Below, one piece after another: positions 1-9,679 of a DNA stretch of 48,091 nucleotides. The DNA comes from Zopfochytrium polystomum (Eukaryota > Chytridiomycota > Chytridiomycetes > Chytridiales > Chytridiaceae): positions 1 to 48,091 of the forward strand of contig JAIVFJ010000398.1 in the NCBI GenBank assembly GCA_025765615.1. The letters run 5' to 3'. How positions within the stretch are numbered: the first letter of the stretch is position 1; each line of letters starts with the position of its first letter. The notes under the pieces were generated by a model. The model was given only the letters and a program-made list of their open reading frames with translations, searched no databases and was not told where the DNA came from. Position numbers and translations under genes: made by a program.

Positions 1-278
1 GGGCTTGAAACCACCTCTAAGCACTAGTACAGTGTCAAAGAGCAGGAAGAGTGTAGATAGCACTGGGACCAGCCTGAATGCCATATTAACTCATCTTTAC
101 TCTTGGAGACAGGTACGAGGATCTTAAAATGTGTGGGTAATGTGTGCAAACTCCAACATTCATGGGACCGCATGAACATCCACAACAACTCTGTCTACAC
201 CCTAGTCATTAGTTGCAGCATAATGGACAAATCTGCCAGATATAAGTAGCCCCATTCATTGTCAGTGACTGCACTTTG

Positions 279-362
279 CCCCATGCTACATCCTGTGGGC
301 CTGTACACTCTGTAATATACCCCCATGCTACATCCTGTGGGCCTTTACACTCTGTAATATAC
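279..362. repeat. Tandem duplication, 2 x 42 bp
   Basis: Two head-to-tail copies of a 42-bp unit (279-320 and 321-362) differ at one base (G to T in the middle). They lie in non-coding DNA. This is a simple local duplication with no recognisable function. Confidence 0.9.
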
Positions 363-1239
363 GAAGTAACTTGCTGTCGCTCGTTGCATTCCAAATCAAA
401 ACAACAGCAGCGCCTTCCTCGGTTTGCTGGTGTAATTGAGCAACTTGCCATGGCATCCTCTCAATCACAAATTGGAGACATATTCATTGTCGTGAAGTGG
501 TTTACTGTACTTTGCATCTAGTGTGTACTGTACGTACATGTACCCCCAATACAATGCAGTGGGTGTAATGCCATTTTGAAGGAGCAAGCCAGTGCGCCAA
601 GACAGAACCAAGAATACCCAAGACCCACAGGGGGCCAGACCAGAGGTCACACCCTCCCAGCCGATCTCATTGAAACAAAATTCCACTCAGATATTGACTG
701 CAGCCAGTACATTTCTTGTATTCCCCCAACAACTGGCGTCCAGCTGGGGTGCCCAGACAAAATAATAGGGGCTCTGCAACCGCAGTGGCTTGCTCTTTGT
801 ATGCTAGGGCGCTGTGACCATGCGGATAACTGACAGGGCAATAGTCGTCACAATGTGTTAGGAACAGACAGAGTGTCTCGAATGGTGTCGATACACACAA
901 TCGATACACACAAAGTATAAAAAATAATGAGATGGCAATGTTTTAGTAGGAGCCGTAGTTCCGAAAATATAGATGCTCTTGCAGCAGGTAACTGCATGGT
1001 TATGTTGGTGTGCAGGGGGGGCTTTTTCAGGGATCTGCGTGTGTGGGTGTGGGGACTCCGGTCCGTCTCGGCATTGGGGTAAAGAGACAAAAAGACAGGC
1101 ACAACCACCACAGTAACTGTATAAACAAACAAACAAAAAAAAAAAATAAAAATAAAAAGAAAAAATAAAACATAAATAATTAATAAACAGAAGGCCAACG
1201 AACATGACCCACCAGCTGGTCCGTCAGTGGGGTCTGCCC

Positions 1240-1271
1240 TTCCTCCTCCTCCTCCTCCTCCTCCTCCTCCC
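1240..1271. repeat. (CTC)n trinucleotide microsatellite
   Basis: About ten uninterrupted CTC/CCT triplets lie 85 bp upstream of the HET-domain start codon. They are a pyrimidine tract of the kind common in fungal promoters or 5' leaders. Confidence 0.8.
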
Positions 1272-1355
1272 TCCCTGCCTGCCCCAAGTCCCCTCCCTCC
1301 CTTCCTTCCTGTCCCGCTTCTCCTACGCCCCCCTCCCGACCGACTATTCAAATAG

Positions 1356-3044
1356 ATGGTATACGCTCACTCTGCATCTTCGTTTCCCCCTCAGATCACA
1401 GAGCGCTCGACCGAAAAGGTCCCCATCCGGGTCTTCAATCCCACAACCCGCTCGTTCGACATGATCGACTACGAGCTGGGCGGCTACCATGCAATCTCGC
1501 ACGTTTGGGCAAAGGCCGTGCCCATGGACGACGACCTCAACACCCTCAACAACAACCTCACCCCGGCCTTCTCCCCGGCAAAGGTCAAGGCCCTGCAGAC
1601 GCTGCTCCTGCTCGGCCCAAAAAAGACCTGGTGCGACGTCTACTCGATCGTCCAGGACGACTTTAGCGACAAGTGCGCACAGGTGTCCGTCATGTCCGAG
1701 ATCTACCGGAACGCCGACCGCGTCGTCGTCCTCCTCGCCGACGAGGACGCTGACGCCGTGGCCGCCGCTGCAAAGACCCTGGCCGATCCTGGCGTCTCGG
1801 TCGAGGACCTTAGGAAGCTGGCCGGCTGGATGCGGAGCCTCAAGTGGTACAAGCGGGCCTGGACGTTGCAAGGTAAGTTCACGGGCGGGCGTGCCGCACG
1901 AGGGCTTTCTTTCTTTCTTTCTTTCTTGTTTTCATTCATGCACGTACCTTTGTCTTTCTTGGCATTTCAAGAATACGCCCTTGCGAAGCACCTCGACTGG
2001 CGGGACGCGAGTGGCGCCCTGATCGTCCGCAGCGAAGACATATCGTCGCGCATTCAAAAGATCCTCCGCCGCTTCCAGGCCGAAGACGAGAAGAACGCCT
2101 TCAACCCAAAGTACGTCCCTCAGTTCTCAAAAGCCGAGGGATACCTCAAGCAAATCTCCCCGCGCGACGGGCCTGCAGGCCTCGTCGAACCCTCCGAAGT
2201 CACCGTCCGCAGCGTTTTCAGCCACGGCCGGTACTCCTCCTACCTCCACGACACCATCTACGCCATCTCCGGCCTCCTCGGCGTCGCCGTCACCGTCGAC
2301 TACGACCGCGACTTTGCCCTCGTCTGGAACGAGTTCCTGGCCCGCCTCCTCCGCGCGGGGAAAGCCACGCTGCCCTCCGCCGGCGGCAACGTCTCTCTCC
2401 CCGCCGACCGCATCCTCCCGCCCTTTCCCGAATGGCACGAGGCCGACTCGTCCAAGGGCCTCGCAGCCGGATTCAAGCTTCCCTCCGCCCTCTTCCGCGC
2501 AAACACCCACGGCGACTACGCAAACCGCCGATGGCCCGTCACCCTCGACCACAGCGGCAACGTCGTGCTGTTTGGTTGGATCCGGAGAGCTCCAGACCCA
2601 GAAGCCGCCGCCGCCGCAGCAGCAGCCCCGCCTCCGACCGCCTGCTCCCCGCGCTGCTTTTTCTCCCGCGAAGCCGACGACCCCGCGCAGGCCCGTGCAC
2701 GCGCGGACGCCTGCTGCATGCTGATCTGGGAGGAGCACGCCGCCCCCACCGCGACGGCGACGGCCACCGCTGACGGAAGCAGCAGCAGTAGCACAGACAC
2801 CACTAGTTCCGACACAACAGCGTCGGCAGCGCCGGCGGCGGTCGCCGCTAGTCCCAACGACAACGGCGACGGCAAGCGGCTCGGCGCCATGCGCCACGCG
2901 AGCATGGCCGTGCTGGACCCCGCCAACGATCACGCTCTGCTGTCGTTCCACCCGGACGAGCGGCTGTGCCCCGCCCACGCCGCGTGGTTTGCGGCGAGGG
3001 AAAAGGGCCGCGTGAGGCTGAATCCATTGAACTGGGATGCGTAG
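1356..3044 (+). CDS. HET-domain protein (heterokaryon-incompatibility type)
   Basis: This encodes a fungal HET-domain protein, a family that mediates non-self recognition and cell death after hyphal fusion. Motifs of the domain appear in order over about residues 43-170: YHAISHVWA, then the WCDVYSIVQDD block (usually W-x-D-x-x-C-I-N-Q), then MSEIYRNADRVVVLL, then RAWTLQEYALA. The last motif is read across a 99-nt GT-AG intron (1873-1971, GTAAGT donor); its length is a multiple of three, so the frame stays open through it. The spliced protein is about 529 residues. The C-terminal half has Ala and Ser/Thr runs and no recognised domain. The start is the ATG at 1356. However, the sequence just after it ends in a pyrimidine-rich CAG, so the true start could lie in an upstream exon. 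Codons are strongly GC-ending. The trigger and partner are unknown. Confidence 0.82.
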   Translation: MVYAHSASSFPPQITERSTEKVPIRVFNPTTRSFDMIDYELGGYHAISHVWAKAVPMDDDLNTLNNNLTPAFSPAKVKALQTLLLLGPKKTWCDVYSIVQDDFSDKCAQVSVMSEIYRNADRVVVLLADEDADAVAAAAKTLADPGVSVEDLRKLAGWMRSLKWYKRAWTLQGKFTGGRAARGLSFFLSFLFSFMHVPLSFLAFQEYALAKHLDWRDASGALIVRSEDISSRIQKILRRFQAEDEKNAFNPKYVPQFSKAEGYLKQISPRDGPAGLVEPSEVTVRSVFSHGRYSSYLHDTIYAISGLLGVAVTVDYDRDFALVWNEFLARLLRAGKATLPSAGGNVSLPADRILPPFPEWHEADSSKGLAAGFKLPSALFRANTHGDYANRRWPVTLDHSGNVVLFGWIRRAPDPEAAAAAAAAPPPTACSPRCFFSREADDPAQARARADACCMLIWEEHAAPTATATATADGSSSSSTDTTSSDTTASAAPAAVAASPNDNGDGKRLGAMRHASMAVLDPANDHALLSFHPDERLCPAHAAWFAAREKGRVRLNPLNWDA

Positions 3045-3480
3045 GAGGGAGTGCGTCGAGGGTGTACCTCTCTCTTTTTTTTTTTTTTTTTCCTTTCGTT
3101 TCTTGCATGTAGATTTCTCGTTTAGACTTGTCCGCAGTACATTTATTCACCGGGCGGGAAGTTTTGTTTGCGGGTGTGCGTTCCCGGCTGCTGAGGGCCT
3201 TGCGGCCGCGTGTGGTGGTTGGTGACACCCAACACGCGCACTCCCCCCGGTCTCCTTCCCTTGTCTGTACACTTCTTCAATCCCGTCTCAACAACATCAT
3301 GGAGTTTTTTTTTTTTTTTTTTTTTTCTATTTCCCTTCTTTCCGAATATCTGGCCATCAAGTCAGTTTCTCGCCCTCTCGCTCTCTGTCTCTCACTGGCC
3401 TCGCGCTGTACTCGCGACTCGAGCGAGGCGCCGGCACACGCACACGCTAAGCACAGTAGGCACCAATGATTCGGTGTGTA

Positions 3481-3545
3481 ACCCAGAGAGAGAGATGGAG
3501 AGAGAGAGACAGGAGAGAGAGCGTGTGTGTGAGAGAGAGAGCCAG
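3481..3545. repeat. (GA)n-rich purine tract in 5' leader
   Basis: Imperfect GA repeats with a short GT run lie 80-140 bp upstream of the next start codon. A T-tract lies at about 3304-3326. Both fit an untranslated leader or promoter. Confidence 0.7.
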
Positions 3546-3623
3546 AGGGCGTGTTTGTCTGTCGGCGGACTGCGGCTAAATTCCGATGGCCGCACCAGTT
3601 CGGTTCAACTCGGGGACACTCAA

Positions 3624-5546
3624 ATGCACAACAACACATTAAATTCCCAGAAGCAAATGGTCGACTCGTTACCACAGCAACCGCTACCGCCGCCCATCGC
3701 AACCCTCACGGGCGCCGCCGACCACCACGACCCCGCCCTTGCCGCCGCCCTGGCCGCGGCCGTGAAAGCCGCGAGCCTCGCCGACGAGACCCTTAACCTC
3801 GCCGACGCCGGCCCGCGCCCCACAGGCTCGCCCGCCCACCTGGCCACCGTCGACCGCATCCGCGACATGATGCGCCGCTCCGTCGCCGGGACCGACCCCG
3901 CACTCCCCGACGCCGCCGACGCCGCACAGGACCGCGTCCGTTGCGACGTCGCCCGCTTTGCACGGTGGGACCCCGACCGATCCCGCGTCTCGCTCACACT
4001 GCTCGCAGGTGCCGACGGCGATTCAGCGGCGCCCACGGAAGCGATCGACATCGCCTCGCTGTTCCCGTACTCCGGCCTGACCCCGCCCGACGGCGTGCGC
4101 GGCCGCCTGGTGCGCATCCGCGCCACCGACCGCTGGTCCTCCGCCGCCGACTGCATCGCCGTCGTGCAGGTCGCAAACCCGCCCGTCCGCGGCGCCGGCC
4201 TCCTCTTCGCCACTTGGGGGGCGGCCGCCGCAGCGCCACCGCACCCTTCCCTCGCCGGCCCCGTCGCGAACCCAGTCGTCGGCGCCACCCTGCTGGCCCC
4301 GGACCTCGCAAAGGCCCGCGCCGCTGGCGTCCGCGCCGTCATCGCCTGCTGGGCGCCCTCCTCGTCCTCCGCCGGCATCGACCCCGAAGTTGCCAGAGAC
4401 CTCTACGTCCCCTTCACCCGCCCCTACGCGGACCTCCCCGCCGTCTGGCTCGCCGGCCCCGCCGCCGCCCAGGTCCTCCGCGCCGCCGCCGCCGCCGCCG
4501 CCGCCGCCGGGATCCGCCGGAACCCCGCCGCGCGCGCCGCCGGGCCCGCCACCCACGCGCGCCTCGTGCTCCCCGGCACCCTGCACCCCGCGGCTGAAGC
4601 GCCGACCCTCTGGACGACCCTGCGCGGCCGGCACCGCCGCGGCGCCGCCATCGTGCTGACAACACACTCCGACGGCCTCAACGCCGTCGAGGAAAACGGC
4701 CACGCCGGCCTCGTCGCCATCCTCGCCGCAGCCGCCGTAGTAAAACCCTTCTGCAGCGTCGTCGCAGTTGTCGCGGGCGCGCACCTGCGCATCCCGGCCG
4801 TCGCGAGCCACGGACAGGCTACCGCCGCGTTCTTCGAGCGACATCGGAACTTGTGGGACCGCGGGGCCGCCCCCGGCGGCGGCGGATTGTGCGCCGTCGG
4901 CGCCATCGCCGTCGAACACCTCGGCGCCCGGACGGCGGAAGCGGCGGCGGCGGCGGCGGCAGAGGAAGCCGGAGAGCGGCAGAAAGACGCGGGCGCGCTG
5001 GAACCCGAGCTGCTGTACGCCACCACGGCGCCGCTCGCGTCCATCGCGACGCGCGCGTGGGGCGAGGCTGCGCCGGCGGGGGCGCCGCCGGCGGTCGTCG
5101 TCGTCGTCGCGCCGGGGCCCGTCGTCATGTTCGGCGAGGGCGAGCCCGCGCACCAGCGCGGCATCCCGACCGTCGCGCTGGTCACGGCCCCGGCGTACCT
5201 CCTGCGCGAGGTCGGCGCCGCGCCGCTGGGGCGGCTCGCCGACGACGACGATGCGGCTGCGGCGGCGGCGGCGGCGGCGGCGAGAAGGGCCCGCGACGCC
5301 GCCACGGTGGACGTTGCGGCGGGCGAGCGGCAGATCGCGGCGCTGGTGCGCGCGTTTGTGGCGATGGACCGCGCGGTGGAGGAGGCGGCTGTTGCGGCGG
5401 CGGGCGCGGGGACCGCGACCGAGGACGTGCCGGTTGAGCGGCTGGTCGGGGCGCTGGGCGCGCCGCGGCGGGCGGGCGCGTGGGAGCGTCTGCGCGCCGC
5501 GGTCGAGGTGTTTGGCGTCGTGGCGGCCGCCAAGTGGGCGTCTTGA
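3624..5546 (+). CDS. Putative M28-like metallopeptidase, Ala-rich
   Basis: This is a single-exon gene for about 640 residues. The ATG at 3624 was chosen because everything upstream in frame is low-complexity leader; a second in-frame ATG is at 3657. The only family-like signal is the block THSDGLNAVEENG near residue 346. It resembles the first metal-binding motif of M28 aminopeptidases (H-x-D, then acidic residues followed by N/G). Flanking hydrophobic strands and the segment HLRIPAVASHGQ fit an alpha/beta hydrolytic fold. The N-terminal half holds a possible PA-like insert. No signal peptide is visible. Long alanine runs come from GCC/GCG repeats and need not be functional. M28-like is an inference from one motif, and the protein could be an inactive relative. 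Confidence 0.5.
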   Translation: MHNNTLNSQKQMVDSLPQQPLPPPIATLTGAADHHDPALAAALAAAVKAASLADETLNLADAGPRPTGSPAHLATVDRIRDMMRRSVAGTDPALPDAADAAQDRVRCDVARFARWDPDRSRVSLTLLAGADGDSAAPTEAIDIASLFPYSGLTPPDGVRGRLVRIRATDRWSSAADCIAVVQVANPPVRGAGLLFATWGAAAAAPPHPSLAGPVANPVVGATLLAPDLAKARAAGVRAVIACWAPSSSSAGIDPEVARDLYVPFTRPYADLPAVWLAGPAAAQVLRAAAAAAAAAGIRRNPAARAAGPATHARLVLPGTLHPAAEAPTLWTTLRGRHRRGAAIVLTTHSDGLNAVEENGHAGLVAILAAAAVVKPFCSVVAVVAGAHLRIPAVASHGQATAAFFERHRNLWDRGAAPGGGGLCAVGAIAVEHLGARTAEAAAAAAAEEAGERQKDAGALEPELLYATTAPLASIATRAWGEAAPAGAPPAVVVVVAPGPVVMFGEGEPAHQRGIPTVALVTAPAYLLREVGAAPLGRLADDDDAAAAAAAAAARRARDAATVDVAAGERQIAALVRAFVAMDRAVEEAAVAAAGAGTATEDVPVERLVGALGAPRRAGAWERLRAAVEVFGVVAAAKWAS

Positions 5547-7046
5547 AAAAACGGCGGGGGTCGCTTTTGCGGAAAGAGCGGGACTGAGTGCGGTCAGCTT
5601 CGCGTTGTTGTGAAAAAAAGGGTCTAGCGTTTCGAGGGGGAGAAGGTTAGAAGGCTTGTGTTACACTAGTTTTAGCCGATCGCACTTTGTTATGGTTTGT
5701 TTTTTTTTTTTTTTTTTTGGGGGGGCCGGTTAGACGTCATTAGGAAAGGTTGAAGGGTCACTGAACTCTGCCAGCTTCATTCGATTCTTGAAAACTAGAT
5801 CTACATGTTAACATCATGAGAATTCCGGAAGCATGAAGTGGATGTGGAAGGAAAGGGGCCAAGGAAGCAGTTTTCGACCTCATAGATGCAATTCCAAATA
5901 AAATCTGGTGAGGAGAAAGGCGAAGTGCGCTCAGTGAGGGCCAAAACCAAACCCCAGCAGCGGATCTACCAGATCCACGGCTAGGACTTGATGACGGGTT
6001 CTATGAGGTTGAAAACAAGTGCCTGGGTGTTAATATCCAGACGGTGCAACCGCGAGGGTTGTGTAAGGAGAAGGGAGTCGGAGAGAAAACCAAAAACCAA
6101 AGAGATCTTGACGAGAGTAGGGGAAGCACGGATGTCGCCGTCCTTCAGAAGGCGAACACGCTCTGCGAACGTCGCTTTAGAATACGGCTGGTTGTAATAT
6201 TAATGTAATCTAACACATGCCACAGGCAGCAGGCGGGAGAGTAGCCAAGGCACTTCATTGGGGAATCGTCGATGGCAGCAGCACTTGGGGGCCTGTTGGA
6301 CGAGAAGTTTAGCGAAGCGGGAAAAGAGTCACAGGGTGGAAAAAGGGTGACAGGAGTGGTTAGCGAGTGTTTCGGGCTGTCAAGCATGGGTTGCTATGTT
6401 GCGGGTTGGGCTTGAAGGAGCGGCAAGCCACGACGCATATGGGCCGATGAAAATAAACTTTTTTTCCCTAACAATGTGCTTCTTTCAGACGTTTCACACG
6501 CAGGATAACGATTGGGAAAAACACAAAACACCACCAAACAAAAGAGAAGATTCTCAAACTTCGACGGTGACACGGAAAAAAAAAATATGTGAGAAAAAAC
6601 ACAGAGGAGGGACGAAACTGTTGGGCCACATTATGAACCAAAAAAAAAAAAAAAAAAGAAGTTTTCTTCATTCCAAACAACAAACATTCCATGCCGGACT
6701 TTTGCCCACTTTGAAAGGACTTTCGCAGCTCACATTCTGACAATGCTGCTAATTCTTCTTCCTCCTTCCTATTTTAAATGGCGATTTTTGGCGAATTTTT
6801 TCCAGTCCTTGGCGGCAGTGGAAGAAGGTAGCGACTGCGCGACCCTTTTTTGACACGAGGTCTGCCTCTCTCACTGCCCTGTACTCTTCGGCAAGGTACA
6901 GCTGTCGGCTCATATTACCGTTACGCCACACACACCAGTTATTTATTGCCGTGTGGAACAGCGTTTTTTAACTCGTCGTGTTTTGGTGTCTCCCAACTTT
7001 GGAGGATTAGTGGGTGGCGAACTCAACAGAATCCCACCACCCAGCA
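5547..7046. other. Intergenic region with no supported gene
   Basis: Only short frames with random composition occur here. A T/G tract lies near 5700-5727 and an A-tract near 6638-6657. The region probably holds the 3' end of the peptidase transcript and the promoter of the next gene. Confidence 0.5.
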
Positions 7047-8523
7047 ATGGAGACCCACCACCCAACACCGGACACCGCCGTCAACGTCGCGAGGGCGCGC
7101 ACGCGCTTCGTGGTGCCCTTTCCCTACTCTGTGAATCGACGAGGAGAGCCGAACAACTCTAGCACCGTATGGACTTGGACGGACGCAACTCCCGCGGACC
7201 CCATCTGGCGTTCTGCTATCGACCGAAACTACTTCACCCTCGAGACCGAGGCCACGCGTTTTACCCGATCGCGCACCCTCGTCCTACGGCCGCCCATCGG
7301 CGGCGGCGGCCCGCCGCCGATGAACTTAGAGTGGTTTCCGCCTTTCGCAAATAGCATCCGACGCCGGCTGGCCATGATCGTGGTCGGCGCTTACATGGTG
7401 CTGTTCGAGAGCCTAAACTCCCTGCAAGCAAGTGCGCTGCTCCAAGGTTTTCTTGTCGTGGACCTGGAATTTCCTGGAACGGTCACCGTCGTCCGTCCCG
7501 TGCAGTCTCCTGCTAACACGGAGACGCCGGATCGGCTGACGCTCGCTGACGTCCTGAAGGTGAGATCAATGCAGAAGCCGCTCAGATGCCTTCCCTGAGC
7601 TGATATACCTTCATGGCTTGAAAATTCTACCTGCTATCCGCATCACCCTAACACCCCTGCCCTACAAACAAAACTTTAAGGTGAACGAGCTGTTCAAGTA
7701 TTACAGGCTACCGTATCAAGGTCATTCGGCCAACGGGCATTCAGATATGTTCCGAGGCTGCCGCTTCGATTGGCGGAAAGAGGCTCTACTGGACCCGGAG
7801 CAGCCCGGATACTCACGCGACGCGTACCTCGGCCGCTGGGACTGGATGCTTCAATGTCCCATTGATTCAGTCTACGGCACATGGTACTATGTGGTGCCTC
7901 AGGAGTGGATATCGCAAGCTCGCCATTTCGAAGAATCCTCATCCAGACGCGGGAGACTCCCGCGCGGATGGCTGACTTTCCCGCACGACCGCGCTTTCGT
8001 ATGGACCGCGGTGGCAGCCGATCCCGCACACCTTAAAGACTTCAGGTCCACCGACGCCGACTCGTCGCACTGGGTCCACCTGGTCAACGCTGACCCGCCA
8101 GCCTGCTCACCCTGCCACGCGTCGCCCTATGAGCTCGAATGGATCCGCCCCCGCACCTACCGTCGCTGGAGCCACCTCGGCTCCCAGCACGGCTTTGCGG
8201 CCGATTCGGCCGCATTCTGGACACCCCCCGATGGGTCCAATCAATTGTTTGACTCCTTTTTTGGTGTCCATTTTGACCTGGCCCTGACAGTTCTCTACTC
8301 CCGCGTCGTCCTGCTGCACATCGGCGCGGGCTTGGGTTCCTCGAGCTATCGCAGTAGCCTGAGCGACTTTCTCCCCTGTGTCGAGTTGCTGATGCCGCTC
8401 GCGCTGTCGCTGCAGCAGCAGGGCCACGAAATGGAGGCGCTGCTCCGCGCCGCGATGGACACGGACCGGATGTTTGAGAATTTGGCGCGCCGCGTTTATA
8501 TGGCGGTGAAGCTCAGGCGTTGA
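7047..8523 (+). CDS. Uncharacterised two-exon protein
   Basis: Two exons, 7047-7559 and 7681-8523, join in phase 0 across a 121-nt intron with a GTGAGA donor, a CCCTAAC branch point and a TTTAAG acceptor. They give about 451 residues. The start is the first ATG in frame. I recognise no family. The protein is globular, rich in Trp, Tyr and Arg, and has no signal peptide or clear membrane segment. A hydrophobic helix near residues 110-135 (LAMIVVGAYMVLF) could be buried. Exon 2 has many aromatic residues (GRWDWMLQ, YGTWYYVVPQEW). The end converges on the minus-strand membrane-protein gene 270 bp downstream. GC-ending codon use supports real coding. Confidence 0.68.
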
Positions 8524-8791
8524 GGGTTTCTGGGTCAATACGTATATCGGTCTGTTTTTCGTAGGGAGTCCGCATCCAATGAAACACTGCATTGCAGCGC
8601 ACAATTGCATGAGCACAGGCTACACGGGCGATCTTTTTGCTCCGGAATTGAAGTAAAAGCAAGTAAAAGCAATTGCGTTTGATCGACCGAACACGAGACC
8701 ACTTTTTATTTTTCTTTTTATTACCGTCAGCGGGACGCGGCGCGAACAAATCCAACTCAAGCTTGTTGACAGAAGTAATCCGTACCCATGC

Positions 8792-9679
8792 CTAACTCCT
8801 CACGGTCATCGACGACGCGGGGATCCAGTTTTGCACGTCGCTGCGACCGCCCGAGCTCGCGCGGCTGAGATCCAGACTGTTGCCCTCCCCTAGGCTCGAT
8901 TCCGTTGACAGCACCTGGATGAGCGAAACGCCGTTCAGCATCATCAAGCTGAGCACCAGCTGCTCGACCCACGTGAACGCCGTGACGTCCAACGGGTTGA
9001 TGACGCCCCACACGACCGACACGCCAAAGCCGACAAACACGACGATCTCGTAGCACAGATACTGCAGGTGGTTGTGGAACACGCGGATCTGGCGGAACGC
9101 GGCCTCGTGGATGGCGCTGGTGCGCGCAAACAGCATAAACTGCAGGTCCGCCGCGACCCCGAGCAGAATGTACTGGAACGCCAGCACGAATGTCAGCACC
9201 CGGTACACCTGGAACGTGTCGCTGACCCGCGCGAGGCTCGACACCCACCCCGTCGACACGTACGCGTACAGCTGGCACACCACCGCCGCCGCCGACAGCA
9301 GCAGGTACAGTCCCATGTAGACGTACACCGGCCACTGCCGCCGGAACAGCACCGACGTGCGCCCGCGGTTGACCGCGCGGAACCTCACGACCGTCACGTA
9401 CACCACCGTGACGCTGTGCGCGCGCTTCAGCAGGTTGACCGCCACCACACTCGCCGAGTACGGCGCCCAGTTGTTGTCGAGGAAGAACTCTGTGTTCATC
9501 ACGAGGATCAAGATGTCGGTTGCCATCGCCGCGACCGTCGACAGGCGGCTCGCCTTTTGCAGGGGCGTCCCAAGGTAGCCGATGTAGATCGTGTACAGCG
9601 TCTTGAGGTTGGCGAGCAGCGACGGCCCGGCGATCAGGACGCCCGTCAGCCGGCCCAGGAGGAGGAGGGTGCCGGGCAT
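8792..9679 (-). CDS. Multi-pass integral membrane protein
   Basis: This is a single exon for about 295 residues, starting at the ATG at 9679; upstream in-frame sequence has no ATG. Six or seven hydrophobic segments are visible, including LLLLGRLTGVLIAG, LSTVAAMATDILILVM, MGLYLLLSAAAVVCQL, LTFVLAFQYILLGV, EIVVFVGFGVSVVWGVI and VLSLMMLNGVSLIQVL. Short charged loops follow them, and the Ser-rich C-terminal tail is probably cytoplasmic. The layout resembles a seven-helix receptor or a small fungal membrane protein of unknown function. No diagnostic motif was found, so the family is left open. The gene converges on the uncharacterised two-exon gene. Confidence 0.7.
   Translation of the reverse strand: MPGTLLLLGRLTGVLIAGPSLLANLKTLYTIYIGYLGTPLQKASRLSTVAAMATDILILVMNTEFFLDNNWAPYSASVVAVNLLKRAHSVTVVYVTVVRFRAVNRGRTSVLFRRQWPVYVYMGLYLLLSAAAVVCQLYAYVSTGWVSSLARVSDTFQVYRVLTFVLAFQYILLGVAADLQFMLFARTSAIHEAAFRQIRVFHNHLQYLCYEIVVFVGFGVSVVWGVINPLDVTAFTWVEQLVLSLMMLNGVSLIQVLSTESSLGEGNSLDLSRASSGGRSDVQNWIPASSMTVRS

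Larger units (their letters stand above)
1..1355. other. Gene-poor stretch
   Basis: I see no coding region here that I can support. The stretch is richer in AT than the genes that follow. It holds a two-copy 42-bp tandem repeat (279-362), an A-rich tract near 1135-1190 and a CTC/CCT trinucleotide run near 1240-1271 just ahead of the HET-domain gene. The region just before 1356 may include the promoter or an upstream exon of that gene. Confidence 0.5.

Noticed and set aside
3210..3623. N-terminal extension of the peptidase frame, including a Phe run
   Set aside because: It translates a T-tract and GA repeats, has no ATG at its head, and looks like untranslated leader.
4023..5533. Several 370-codon minus-strand frames opposite the peptidase
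   Set aside because: They are shadows of a GC-rich coding strand, with Ala/Arg-rich random composition.
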